In this document: positions 15,738 through 24,188 of the stretch, piece after piece
How positions within the stretch are numbered: position 1 is the stretch's first letter
Layout: every line of letters begins with the position of its first letter
Assembly (NCBI GenBank): GCA_019421385.1
Contig: JAHZFK010000034.1
Coordinates: 1 to 25,943 of the forward strand
DNA: 25,943 nt
Source of the DNA: Clostridiales bacterium
Lineage (GTDB): Bacteria > Bacillota > Clostridia > Oscillospirales > Butyricicoccaceae
Direction: 5' to 3'
The notes under the pieces: generated by a model
What the model saw: only the letters and a program-made list of their open reading frames with translations
Told to the model about the DNA's origin: nothing
Database searches by the model: none
Translations under genes and position numbers: made by a program

Positions 15738-17236
15738 GCCGCACCCACCTGCTTTTTATATGCTTCCAGCGCTTCACGGATCTGTTCTGCTGCCGTGCCA
15801 GCCAGAGTGCCGGTGGACTGGATCTCGCTCGTCAAGGTATCGGGCAGGCTGTCCGCAAAATCGTGGACAAACTGATTGACACGATCGAGCGGGACATCGG
15901 AAAGCAGGCCGCTCGTCGCAACGTACAGGATCACCGCCTGCTGCCAAACCTGCAATGGGTGGCAAAGCGGCTGCTTCAAAATCTCCATCAGGTGCTTGCC
16001 GTGAGCCAGTGTACGGCGGGTATCCTTATCCAAATCCGAACTGAATTGGGTGAATACTTCCAGCTCGCGGAAGCGGGCCAAATCAATACGCAGCGTACCG
16101 GCTGTTTTCTTGACCGCCTTGGTCTGTGCGGCGCCGCCTACACGGGAAACCGACAGGCCGACGTTGACCGCCGGTCGCTGACCCGCAAAGAACAGATCGT
16201 TTTCCAGATAGATCTGTCCATCCGTGATCGAAATGACATTGGTGGGGATGTACGCAGAAACGTCACCCGCCTGCGTTTCGATGATCGGCAGTGCGGTCAT
16301 CGAGCCGCCGCCGTATTTCTCGGTCAGATGGCAGGCGCGCTCCAGCAAACGCGAATGCAGATAGAATACGTCGCCCGGATACGCTTCACGACCCGGCGAG
16401 CGGCGCAGCAGCAGCGACAGGGTTCGATAGGCGACCGCGTGCTTGGTCAGGTCGTCGTAGACAATCAGCACGTCTCGACCTTTTTCCATAAAATACTCAC
16501 CGATCGCTGCCCCTGCATAGGGCGCAATGTACTGCTGCGGCGCGGAATCGGCCGCGGTTGCAGAAAGAATAATGCTGTATTCCAGCGCGCCGTGTTTTTC
16601 CAGCGTGCCGCGCAGCTTGGCAACCGTGGATGCCTTCTGGCCAATCGCAACATAGATGCAGATCACGTTTTGGCCCTTTTGGTTGAGGATCGCATCCACA
16701 GCGATCGAGGTCTTGCCGGTCTGACGGTCGCCAATAATCAGCTCACGCTGACCGCGGCCAATCGGCACCATCGCATCAATTGCCAAAATGCCGGTTTGCA
16801 ACGGCTGGTTGACCGGCTCACGCGTGACAACGCCCGGCGCTTCGCGCTCGATTGGGCGCGTCTCGGTGCAGGCGATCGGTCCCAAACCGTCGATCGGCTC
16901 ACCCAAGGCGTTGACCGTTCGGCCGAGCATGGCATCACCGACCGGCACATCTGCCGCGCGTCCGGTGCGCCTTACCTGTGAGCCTTCATGCAGCCCTGTT
17001 TCGCTGCCAAGAAGAACAACGCCTACGCTGTCGCGCTCCAGGCCGAGCACGATGCCGCGCACTCCGGTTTCAAATTCCACCAGCTCGCCATATACTGCGC
17101 GGCCCAGACCGTAAACAGTCGCAATGCCGTCACCGATTTCGAGCACCGTGCCGGTTTCATCCCGGCGCGTGCGGTTATCATATTGTTCAATCTCCTCACG
17201 GAGAATGGATATAATTTCATCAGAATGGTTCAACAA
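15725..17236 (-). CDS. atpA: F-type ATP synthase alpha subunit
   Basis: This 503-residue regulatory F1 subunit has the alpha-type P-loop GDRQTGKT (169-176) and the usual N-terminal barrel beginning with an EEIEQYDNR helix. Translation most likely starts at TTG (17236): an in-frame TGA lies just upstream, AAAAGGGG is about six bases before it, and no ATG is available. The start is three bases behind the atpH stop. A second TTG follows directly, so the exact initiator could be either. Confidence 0.96.
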   Translation of the reverse strand: MLNHSDEIISILREEIEQYDNRTRRDETGTVLEIGDGIATVYGLGRAVYGELVEFETGVRGIVLGLERDSVGVVLLGSETGLHEGSQVRRTGRAADVPVGDAMLGRTVNALGEPIDGLGPIACTETRPIEREAPGVVTREPVNQPLQTGILAIDAMVPIGRGQRELIIGDRQTGKTSIAVDAILNQKGQNVICIYVAIGQKASTVAKLRGTLEKHGALEYSIILSATAADSAPQQYIAPYAGAAIGEYFMEKGRDVLIVYDDLTKHAVAYRTLSLLLRRSPGREAYPGDVFYLHSRLLERACHLTEKYGGGSMTALPIIETQAGDVSAYIPTNVISITDGQIYLENDLFFAGQRPAVNVGLSVSRVGGAAQTKAVKKTAGTLRIDLARFRELEVFTQFSSDLDKDTRRTLAHGKHLMEILKQPLCHPLQVWQQAVILYVATSGLLSDVPLDRVNQFVHDFADSLPDTLTSEIQSTGTLAGTAAEQIREALEAYKKQVGAAWQE

Positions 17237-17239
17237 TTT

Positions 17240-17755
17240 TCACCCCTTTTGCAGGCTTTGTGCCAGTGCATGAAGATGCCCGCCTACACTCTTATCATAG
17301 GTAACACCGTCCAGTTCGGCGACAAAACCGCCCAGCACCGACGGGTCGATGACAATTTCCATCGTCATGGCCTGATAGCCGTGTCTGCGGCACAGCAAAC
17401 GCGCCAACTCTCCCAGCTGTTCATCGTCCAGTTCACGGGCACAGCGCAGCGTACACAGGCCTTCCTTGTTTGCACGCAGCTCCAACCGGCGATATGCGTC
17501 CACAATTTCAGGAAGCAATTCCATCCGGCCTTTTTCCGCCAGCAGTTTATAAAAATGCAGCAGTTTGTCGTGTTCGGTAAAGTCCGGGAGCCGGTCGAGT
17601 ACGGCATGCTTTTCCCGGGCTTCCACCGCCGGGCTGCACAACGCTTCCCACAGCGGCGCGAGGTCGGTCAGATAGTCTGCGGTTCGCCGCAGTTCCTCCA
17701 GCGTACAGCCGGACTCCCGCAGCGCAGCCGCATAGCGGGCCGCCACCGTGCTCAT
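17240..17755 (-). CDS. atpH: F-type ATP synthase delta subunit
   Basis: This 171-residue delta subunit (OSCP) ties the peripheral stalk to the top of F1. The N-terminal helical domain (STVAARYAAALRE) and the C-terminal DPSVLGGFVAELDGVTYDKSV segment are the two conserved family ends. Its ATG overlaps the atpF stop as ATGA, and atpA follows after three bases. Confidence 0.95.
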   Translation of the reverse strand: MSTVAARYAAALRESGCTLEELRRTADYLTDLAPLWEALCSPAVEAREKHAVLDRLPDFTEHDKLLHFYKLLAEKGRMELLPEIVDAYRRLELRANKEGLCTLRCARELDDEQLGELARLLCRRHGYQAMTMEIVIDPSVLGGFVAELDGVTYDKSVGGHLHALAQSLQKG

Positions 17756-18243
17756 AATGCGTCACCCGCTTCCTCCTGCAGGAAGGAATCCAGCATGCTG
17801 CGGTCGGTATCCCCATCCAGACGGCATTGGGAAACCTTGGCTGTCGTCAGCAGCACCAGCGCCGCGATCTGCTTTTTGGCATCCGCCAGCATGGCAGCGC
17901 GGTCGGCCTCCCGCTGTTGCGCAGCCTGTGCATTAAGCCGTTGGACGACTTGCTCGGCCTCGGCAATGCGACGCGCATATTCGCGCTCTCCGCGTTGCTT
18001 GGCAGCGGCAATGATGCGAGCTGCTTCGTCTTGGGCCTGCGCCAGCTGCCGGTCGGATTCGGCCTTGCTCTGTTCGGCATCGGCCAGACGGCTTTCTGCC
18101 TGGTCGATCGTATCAGACACGCCCTGCGCCCGCTCGTCCAGCATTTTGGTGACCGGACCGAACAGGAACTTCTTCATCAGCAGGAACAGAACCAGCAGAT
18201 TGACGAATACCCATATAATTTGAGCGTTCAGATTCAGGATCAT
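17752..18243 (-). CDS. atpF: F-type ATP synthase b subunit
   Basis: This 163-residue stator subunit has one N-terminal membrane helix (about residues 8-28) followed by a long charged coiled coil with the typical DQAESRLADAEQSKAESDRQLA pattern. It runs from Fo along the enzyme to delta. It is 16 bases behind atpE and overlaps atpH by four bases. Confidence 0.95.
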   Translation of the reverse strand: MILNLNAQIIWVFVNLLVLFLLMKKFLFGPVTKMLDERAQGVSDTIDQAESRLADAEQSKAESDRQLAQAQDEAARIIAAAKQRGEREYARRIAEAEQVVQRLNAQAAQQREADRAAMLADAKKQIAALVLLTTAKVSQCRLDGDTDRSMLDSFLQEEAGDAL

Positions 18244-18259
18244 CCGATAGCGCCCCCGA

Positions 18260-18475
18260 TCAGCCCATGAAGATGAGCAGGATACCGATCAGGAAGCCGT
18301 AAATCGCAGTCGCCTCAGCCAGCGCACAGCCGAGAATCAGATTCTTGCTGATCTGACCAGCGGATTCCGGCTGCCGTGCGATTGCCTCAGAAGACTTGCC
18401 CGTAGCAAAACCAATGCCAATGCCTGCGCCAATACCAGTCAGAACCGCGATGCCCGCGCCAATTGCAATACCCAT
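18260..18475 (-). CDS. atpE: F-type ATP synthase c subunit, proton type
   Basis: This 71-residue proteolipid has two membrane helices joined by the conserved ARQPE loop (33-37). The ion-binding carboxylate is Glu54 in LAEATAIYGF. Na+-translocating c rings have Gln in helix 1 (Gln32 of Ilyobacter) and Ser or Thr right after the Glu. Here those positions are Ile21 and Ala55, so proton coupling is expected. Length is at the short end for the family. AGGAGG lies eight bases upstream of the ATG. Confidence 0.95.
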   Translation of the reverse strand: MGIAIGAGIAVLTGIGAGIGIGFATGKSSEAIARQPESAGQISKNLILGCALAEATAIYGFLIGILLIFMG

Positions 18476-18511
18476 TTTTATTTCCTCCTAATTTTTGTTG
18501 TTAAAAGTTGC

Positions 18512-19198
18512 TTACTCAATTGATTCCGCAAGGAACAGCGTTGTCAAAAAGACAAACACGATCGCCTGAATCATGCCGTCAAACACGTCAAAATACAGGC
18601 TGAACGGAATCGGTACGATGGCCGGAACGGCCAGTTTAATGAGCTCCATGATGACAAAGCCCGCGAAAATGTTGCCGAACAGACGCATACAAAGCGACAA
18701 TGGACGGATGCCGATTTCCATAATGTTGAGCGGCGCCACAATGGCCACCGGCTCACCAAATTTTTTCAGACCGCCGCCCAGTCCGTGATAACGGAATTGC
18801 GCGCCGTAGATCAGCACCGCGCTCATCAGCGCCAAACCGGCTGTGACGTTCAGATCCTTGGTCGGCGGTGCTACGCCAAACAGGCCGGACACATTGGCCA
18901 GAGCCAGATACAGGCCGACCGTACCCAGATACGGTGCGAACGTGCGCCAGTGGGCATCACCGAGCGAATCGTGGCAAAAGTTGTTGATAAAGCCAACCAG
19001 CATCTCTGCCGCCATCTGCCGTCGTCCGGGCTTTTTGCGCATCCCATGCGTAAGCCAGATCGCCACAAGCGTGAGCACAAGCATGATCGCCCATGTAACG
19101 ACTGCGGATTCGGGTACCGGTATTCCGCCGAACAGCGGGATCTCAAACGCCGTATGTGTTTGCAGCTGCGCATTGAGTTCCGCTTTGATTGCCTCCAA
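18512..19198 (-). CDS. atpB: F-type ATP synthase a subunit
   Basis: This 228-residue membrane subunit forms the ion half-channels of Fo. The essential arginine is Arg172 in PLSLCMRLFGNIFAG, and the C-terminus keeps the IQAIVF-type helix. Five to six membrane segments are visible. The start is TTG at 19198, seven bases behind AAGGGGGG. No in-frame ATG exists until well inside the first helix. It is the first gene of the operon; an atpI gene is not present upstream. Confidence 0.95.
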   Translation of the reverse strand: MEAIKAELNAQLQTHTAFEIPLFGGIPVPESAVVTWAIMLVLTLVAIWLTHGMRKKPGRRQMAAEMLVGFINNFCHDSLGDAHWRTFAPYLGTVGLYLALANVSGLFGVAPPTKDLNVTAGLALMSAVLIYGAQFRYHGLGGGLKKFGEPVAIVAPLNIMEIGIRPLSLCMRLFGNIFAGFVIMELIKLAVPAIVPIPFSLYFDVFDGMIQAIVFVFLTTLFLAESIE

Positions 19199-19236
19199 CA
19201 GGTATCCCCCCTTTTTGTTTTTGAGCTTTGTGACCT

Positions 19237-19242
19237 ATTATA
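19237..19242 (-). promoter_or_regulatory. Probable -10 box of the ATP synthase operon
   Basis: A perfect TATAAT on the minus strand lies 38 bases before the atpB start. No good -35 is visible 16-18 bases upstream (best is GAACGA). The TTG of atpB also suggests moderate translation. Confidence 0.5.
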
Positions 19243-19331
19243 GCGACAGAAATGTGAAATCGTTCCCTTACGAAAGTAAAAAAAATAAAATGCGCAAAAT
19301 GCCGGTTTCTGTCGTTTGCGTTGGATTTAAT

Positions 19332-19360
19332 TTGATGCGTTTCGCCAATTATGTTATGAT
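19332..19360 (+). promoter_or_regulatory. Promoter of the sensor kinase/response regulator operon
   Basis: TTGATG (19332-19337), a 17-base spacer and TGTTATGAT (extended -10, hexamer 19355-19360) form a good sigma-A promoter 35 bases before the kinase ATG. It runs divergently from the ATP synthase promoter within a 197-base region. Confidence 0.75.
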
Positions 19361-19395
19361 AGGAAAAAACGATAGAAAACGATAAGGGAGAGAGG

Positions 19396-21012
19396 ATGTT
19401 GAAAAAAAACAACACTCCGTCGTTGCAATTATATGGGCAAATCCGAAAGATTTTGGTGGTCTGTATCTGTGTTACCCTGTTGCTGGCCTTCTGCGCCAGT
19501 CTGTGGATCAGTCTGAAGCAGGATGCCAAAGTGCGCGATCAGGTACTTTTGAGTGCGGTGCAGGTGGCGGCAGGCACATCCTTGCTGATGGAAGACAATC
19601 ATTCGGAGCGGCTGCAGGAATATGTCGAGCATACGGTGCGCGAAGTTCCTAACATTGATGTTTTCGCGGTGTATGATGCCTCGGGTACTCCCATCGCGTT
19701 TTATGACCTTGACTCGAACTCAAGTGAACTGGCCGGAGTGCCCGCATTGAGCGAGGATGTTCTGTCCTATTTTCAATCGGGTGGGACAACGCTGCTGTAT
19801 AACCATGAAGCGCCCGCCAATGCGGATCGGTGTGCATACGCTGCAATTTATGATAACAGCGGCCAAGTGAGCGGCTTTACCATGGCGGCAATCTATATCC
19901 GATCCATTCATCAAACCGTGTTGAGCACGCTCACGGTGCATTTGCTGATCGCCATCGCTGCGCTGATGCTCGGCAACCTTCTCAGCCTGCGTCTGACCAG
20001 ACACATCAAGCAGGAACTGCTCGGCTATGAACCGGATGCCTTCCGCCGTCTGTTTCTGCAACGCAGTGATATCCTGAACGCGCTGGATGAAGGGCTTCTT
20101 GCCATTGACCTGACCGGATGCATTACATATCTCAATCAGGTTGCTGCCGACATGCTAAAGACAACACAGCAGGACGCACTCGGCAAACCGCTTAGCACAT
20201 TCTATCCCCGTTCTACCATCGCGCGCGTCATGCAGACCGGTTGTCCGGAATATAACGTCAGTCTGGAATCAATCAAACATGTTGCCATCCTCTCGGACCG
20301 TATTCCGCTTTGGCGCAATGGGAAGATCGAGGGCGCAGTGGCGATTTTCCGCAACCGTACCGAGGTCATCCAATTGGCACAGGATCTGACCGGTGTGCGT
20401 CACATTCTGGAAGCACTGCGCTCCTATACGCATGAATTCACCAATAAGCTGCATGTGATCCTTGGCCTGCTGCAGCTCGGTGAAATCAAGCAAGCCGAGG
20501 ACTATGTCCTGCAAATCACGCAAACGCGCGCACAGTCCATCAGCTTTATTTCGGACCGTATCCATGAGCCGTCCATCGCTGCGCTTTTAATCGGTAAAGC
20601 CTACCGCGCAGCGGAACTTGGCATCCGGTTTGTGATCACGCCGTCCAGCCATCTCGGCGTTGATAACCGGTATATGCCGGCCGGGGGACTGGTGACTGTC
20701 ATTGGGAACCTGACCGAAAATGCATTTGATGCACTGCGGAATGTGCCGCAGTACGCTCCTCGCGAGGTCACAGTCAGCATCCAGGATGGTGAGCACGGTC
20801 TGTTGATCAGCGTGGATGATACGGGCCCCGGCATGCCGCATGAAATGGTTCAGCGCATCTTTGAGCGGGGGTATTCCACCAAGGGGGAGGGGCATGGCAC
20901 GGGCTTGTCTCTGGTACAGGATATGGTTTCATCCTATCATGGCGCCATCCGGGTCGAATCCGAACCCGGGGTCGGAACATCGTTTATCATCACCGTCAGC
21001 GACCCGTATTAG
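19396..21012 (+). CDS. CitA/DcuS-type sensor histidine kinase
   Basis: This 538-residue membrane kinase has TM1 (about 17-40), an extracytoplasmic sensor domain (41-175) of CitA/DcuS size, TM2 (176-198), a cytosolic PAS domain (about 224-325) and a SpoB-type kinase core. The phospho-accepting residue is His346 in SYTHEFTNKLH, as in citrate and C4-dicarboxylate sensors. The N box is GNLTENAFDA (437-446), and the G boxes are DDTGPGM (474-480) and GEGHGTGL (497-504). By family it should sense a small carboxylate such as citrate, malate or fumarate; the ligand cannot be deduced. GGGAG lies five bases before the ATG. The response regulator follows after 17 bases. Confidence 0.92.
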   Translation: MLKKNNTPSLQLYGQIRKILVVCICVTLLLAFCASLWISLKQDAKVRDQVLLSAVQVAAGTSLLMEDNHSERLQEYVEHTVREVPNIDVFAVYDASGTPIAFYDLDSNSSELAGVPALSEDVLSYFQSGGTTLLYNHEAPANADRCAYAAIYDNSGQVSGFTMAAIYIRSIHQTVLSTLTVHLLIAIAALMLGNLLSLRLTRHIKQELLGYEPDAFRRLFLQRSDILNALDEGLLAIDLTGCITYLNQVAADMLKTTQQDALGKPLSTFYPRSTIARVMQTGCPEYNVSLESIKHVAILSDRIPLWRNGKIEGAVAIFRNRTEVIQLAQDLTGVRHILEALRSYTHEFTNKLHVILGLLQLGEIKQAEDYVLQITQTRAQSISFISDRIHEPSIAALLIGKAYRAAELGIRFVITPSSHLGVDNRYMPAGGLVTVIGNLTENAFDALRNVPQYAPREVTVSIQDGEHGLLISVDDTGPGMPHEMVQRIFERGYSTKGEGHGTGLSLVQDMVSSYHGAIRVESEPGVGTSFIITVSDPY

Positions 21013-21029
21013 AAAGAGCAGGAGGCATT

Positions 21030-21722
21030 ATGTATACCGCTGTCATTATTGAGGATGATCCGATTATCACCCGCCTGAATGCACGCTATATCGATCTGGA
21101 TCCCCGTTTTACTGTCGTAAAAACGTTTTCTTCCGCCAACCCTGCGCTGGTTTATTTGCAGAATCATGCGGTTGATCTGATTGTGCTGGATGTTTTCATG
21201 CCGCAGATGAACGGATCAGAGCTGCTGCACATCCTCCGTGTGAAAGGTGTGAATGCGGATGTGATCATGGTGACTTCCGCAAACGACGCGGAAACGGTTC
21301 AGACAATGATGCGGTTGGGGATAATCGACTATTTGGTAAAGCCCTTTGCCTATGAACGCTTTCAACTGGCGCTGGAGCACTTTTGTCAGCGACGCGAGGC
21401 AATACACAACGGCACCATTGATCAGAGTTTGCTGGATCGCGCGCTGTTTTCCGATGCGCATGGTAACCTTGCTGCATCTGCTTCTGCGCCGCCCAAAGGG
21501 CTGCAAGCCCAAACGCTCGAGCGGATCGAACGCTATCTCCGCTCTAAACCCGAAGAAAAGCATACCAGTGAGGATATTGCGTCGCAAGTGGGTCTATCGG
21601 TTGTGACGGTGCGCCGCTACATGAATTACCTGTCCGAACAGCATATCGTCGAAAGCGAAATGAATTACAGTACCGGTGGCCGCCCGTGTATTGTATACCG
21701 CAGCTTGCCGGAGCGGGGTTAG
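21030..21722 (+). CDS. CitB/DcuR-type response regulator
   Basis: This 230-residue regulator pairs with the preceding kinase. The receiver domain has acidic residues Glu8, Asp9 and Asp10, the phosphorylation site Asp54 in IVLDVFMP and Lys104 in VKPF. A linker (about 122-158) leads to a winged or HTH DNA-binding domain, with TSEDIASQVGLSVVTVRRYM (179-198) as the recognition region, as in CitB/DcuR/MalR regulators. AGGAGG precedes the start. No transporter or catabolic gene lies nearby, so its targets are elsewhere or are the divergent ATP synthase genes (speculation). Confidence 0.93.
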   Translation: MYTAVIIEDDPIITRLNARYIDLDPRFTVVKTFSSANPALVYLQNHAVDLIVLDVFMPQMNGSELLHILRVKGVNADVIMVTSANDAETVQTMMRLGIIDYLVKPFAYERFQLALEHFCQRREAIHNGTIDQSLLDRALFSDAHGNLAASASAPPKGLQAQTLERIERYLRSKPEEKHTSEDIASQVGLSVVTVRRYMNYLSEQHIVESEMNYSTGGRPCIVYRSLPERG

Positions 21723-21811
21723 CCGTTTCTATATTTGACTGTCAAGCCATGAGTGCAGTTGCCGAAGCTGTTGCCATCACGGATTGGTGCATGCGATATC
21801 AAGATAAAGTG

Positions 21812-21855
21812 AAAGGGCTTGCTGTCTGTAAAACACAGACAGCAAGCCCTTTATT
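21812..21855 (+). terminator. Terminator hairpin after the response regulator
   Basis: An 18-base arm (21812-21829, beginning AAAGGGCTTG) is perfectly inverse to 21835-21852 around an AAAAC loop. The T tail is short (CCCTTTATTG), so termination may be partial, but the stem is very strong. Confidence 0.8.
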
Positions 21856-21895
21856 GTATTACTTTTGGGGGAAGGTTTTGATACGTTAAAATATG

Positions 21896-21936
21896 AAAAA
21901 AGTCTGTACAATCCTCGTGATTGTACAGACTTTTTT
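21896..21936. terminator. Bidirectional terminator directly behind the tRNA-Lys remnant
   Basis: AGTCTGTACAATC (21901-21913) is inverse to GATTGTACAGACT (21919-21931), with A- and T-runs on either side. On the minus strand it directly follows the encoded CCA end of the tRNA-Lys remnant, so it was probably the tRNA gene's own terminator before integration. Confidence 0.88.
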
Positions 21937-21985
21937 GGTGACCCAGCGGGGATTCGAACCCCGGACACCCTGCTTAAAAGGCAGA
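21936..21985 (-). pseudogene. 3' half of tRNA-Lys(UUU), likely attachment site
   Basis: Reading minus from 21985: the anticodon stem TCTGC / GCAGG around the loop CTTTTAA (anticodon UUU), variable loop GTGTC, T arm CGGGG-TTCGAAT-CCCCG, acceptor 3' strand CTGGGTC, discriminator A and an encoded CCA. The expected 5' acceptor strand GACCCAG and a D arm are absent: upstream of the anticodon stem the sequence is unrelated (only a chance-like CCCAG is present). A tRNA cut off in its anticodon arm is the classic trace of an integrative element that recombined with the 3' end of a tRNA gene. An intact tRNA-Lys would then lie at the far end of the element, beyond this window. Confidence 0.85.
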
Positions 21986-22067
21986 CTGGGATTATGTGAA
22001 TAGTTTATGGCAGGTAACGCTCGAAAAGTGACAATTTCCCTGCTGAAAAAAGCTATCATAACTACAC

Positions 22068-22073
22068 TATAAT
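22068..22073 (+). promoter_or_regulatory. Probable -10 box of the parA fusion gene
   Basis: TATAAT lies about 117 bases before the TTG start. The -35 match is poor (CTGAAA with a 19-base spacer). The long leader up to the start is AT-rich with no hairpin that I can identify. Confidence 0.4.
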
Positions 22074-22189
22074 ATTGTAAAAACATACAGGGTTCGTGCT
22101 TATTTTACACAAATATGCACGATACATAAATTTCCAAAAAATCCTGCTGCACATATGAATGAGTATACATAATAGGGAGAGTATCAATT

Positions 22190-24151
22190 TTGAGTGAAGT
22201 TATTAGTATTGTAAATGCAAAAGGTGGAACAGGGAAAACAACAACCGCCTTTAATCTTGGAGCGGCGATTGCCAACAAAGAGAAAAGGGTGCTGCTGATC
22301 GACAACGACAGTCAAGCATCTCTTACCAAAGCGATGGGAGTGTCCCCCTCTGATTGTAGAGTGACACTTGCCACACTGATGTGTCAGGCAATGGACAGTC
22401 CGGAATTGTTGACCGAAAGTCTTGCCAATGCGATTTTACAGCAGCATTCCCTCAACCTAATTCCTGCAAATCAGAAACTCAGTGGCGTAGCAACACGCTT
22501 GTCTGTTATGCAGGCAACGGCGTCCATGTTCAGCGAGCAGGACAATATCCAACCAGTCTATGTGCTGAAAACCATCGTAGATATGCTTCGTCCGCAGTAT
22601 GATTACATATTGATCGATTGCAGTCCGCATCCTGATTTGCAGATGATCAATGCGTTAGCGGCATCAGATGAAGTCATTATCCCGGTGCAGGCGCATTATC
22701 TGGACGCAGAGGGCTTGCCGGACACGTTGGAACTGGTGCGCCGGGTGAGGACAACCTATCAACCTAGCCTTTCAGTATGCGGTTTACTGTTGACCATGTA
22801 TAAAGGACGTACACTGTTGGCTAAAGCAGTGAAAGAACAAATCGAAGAGGACTACGGCACACAGATCCATGTATTCACACAGCCGATTGACTACTCCATC
22901 CGCGTAGCGGAGCATTCGGCCTATGGTGAGAGCCTACTGGACTATGCACCGGACTGTCCGGCGGCGAAATCCTACGCTTTGATGGCAGAGGAAGTGTTAT
23001 CACATATGCTGAACAGGAAAAAGATCCGGTGGATTATTACCCCTGTGCTCGCCGCGCTGCTTTTCAGCGCGGCGGGCGCTACACAGGAAAGCGAACAGGT
23101 ACTGCTCGAAGGTGACCAAGTCCGTTTTGAACCGATTAGCACCGAGATGGTTGAGATCAACGGCGTGCCGACCCTCACCAAGACATTCGAGCTGTCGCCA
23201 GAAGTCGATCCTGCCTTGCTACGCGAGGAACCGTTCTCACAGGACGGCTACTGGTACCGCTATCAGCGTATGGATAAATCCGATCAGGAGACGACGGACA
23301 CACTGCCGATGGAGGAAACGGTTACGGTGGAAGCACCGTCCAGTGAGCTTGCGGATGTGATCGATCAGTTTACGGCGACTCGGGCGTACAGCAAGGACGG
23401 CTACACCGGCGAGCTGCTTCTTGATGTGCAGAGCATCAAGGTGGAGGCAACCGGCTACACCACGGTTACAGACAGCCACCCGCATACGGTCACCAAAACG
23501 TATGACCTGGCTTATAATGACCGCAGTCTTGTGCCGGAAAGCGTGCAATCGGACGGACTGACCTTGCCGCTGACGGGTCTGAGCTGGTCTGAGACCGCCA
23601 ACGTGGAGGATTCGGACGTTCCTGCTTCGTGGACAGCCACGGCGACGTACAGCAGGACGACCTACACCAGCCGTCAGGTGGCGGACGGCTATCAGGCAAC
23701 AGCGGTCTACAAGGGTGATGTCGAAAAAACCGGAGTAGGAAGTGTGATCTATACCGTGACGTACACGGGCAGTAAGATTCCTGTGCTGCCAGGACTCAAC
23801 CCGGACATTACGGTATCACAGCTTGCAATCGCGATCGGACTTTTGCTCTTGCTCATTCTGCTGCTGATCTGGCGGTATATCCGCTGGCACATTGCCCACG
23901 TCTATGTTTTTAACAAAGAGCGCCGCATCCACGACGTGGTGAGCCGACAGTATGTGCGGGTACGGACGCCCAAGCTGCGGCTGTCTGCGCTGCAGGGGCA
24001 TGAGGAAACCGAGTACACGGTGATCCTGCGCCGGCGTCTCGCCAAACGGCTGGTTGGCCGGGACATCGCCATCGAGACCGGCGGCGAAGGCCAGCACCAT
24101 GTGGTGGAGTCGTTTGTGGGCAGCGATTACGCATTTCAGGTGAGATTATGA
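22190..24151 (+). CDS. ParA-type ATPase fused in frame to a surface membrane protein
   Basis: One open frame of 653 residues joins two proteins. Residues 1-272 are a ParA/Soj ATPase with deviant Walker A KGGTGKTT (11-18), DNDSQASL (38-45) and Walker B ILIDCSP (140-146), used for segregation of plasmid-like elements. From Met273 a signal-like segment (MLNRKKIRW, then a hydrophobic run to AAGA, 281-297) begins a second protein. It has a Thr/Tyr-rich extracellular region (about 298-540), a membrane helix (545-562) and a basic cytosolic tail (563-653). GC content rises sharply at the junction. The start is TTG with GGGAG ten bases upstream. ATG 23006 has GAGGAAG about 11 bases before it, so a separate 381-residue product by internal initiation is possible. 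The second half resembles ICE surface proteins found near sortases; its role is unknown. Confidence 0.8.
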   Translation: MSEVISIVNAKGGTGKTTTAFNLGAAIANKEKRVLLIDNDSQASLTKAMGVSPSDCRVTLATLMCQAMDSPELLTESLANAILQQHSLNLIPANQKLSGVATRLSVMQATASMFSEQDNIQPVYVLKTIVDMLRPQYDYILIDCSPHPDLQMINALAASDEVIIPVQAHYLDAEGLPDTLELVRRVRTTYQPSLSVCGLLLTMYKGRTLLAKAVKEQIEEDYGTQIHVFTQPIDYSIRVAEHSAYGESLLDYAPDCPAAKSYALMAEEVLSHMLNRKKIRWIITPVLAALLFSAAGATQESEQVLLEGDQVRFEPISTEMVEINGVPTLTKTFELSPEVDPALLREEPFSQDGYWYRYQRMDKSDQETTDTLPMEETVTVEAPSSELADVIDQFTATRAYSKDGYTGELLLDVQSIKVEATGYTTVTDSHPHTVTKTYDLAYNDRSLVPESVQSDGLTLPLTGLSWSETANVEDSDVPASWTATATYSRTTYTSRQVADGYQATAVYKGDVEKTGVGSVIYTVTYTGSKIPVLPGLNPDITVSQLAIAIGLLLLLILLLIWRYIRWHIAHVYVFNKERRIHDVVSRQYVRVRTPKLRLSALQGHEETEYTVILRRRLAKRLVGRDIAIETGGEGQHHVVESFVGSDYAFQVRL

Positions 24152-24188
24152 CTAAGATATTTTAATGAAAGGCTATATCAATAAATGC

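Noticed and set aside
15863..18223. Long plus-strand frames opposite atpA, atpH and atpF (372 and 411 codons)
   Set aside because: The ATP synthase genes on minus are complete and in canonical order; the plus frames are shadows.
18260..18475. Na+-dependent ATP synthase, as in several anaerobes
   Set aside because: The c subunit lacks the helix-1 Gln and the Ser/Thr after the ion-binding Glu.
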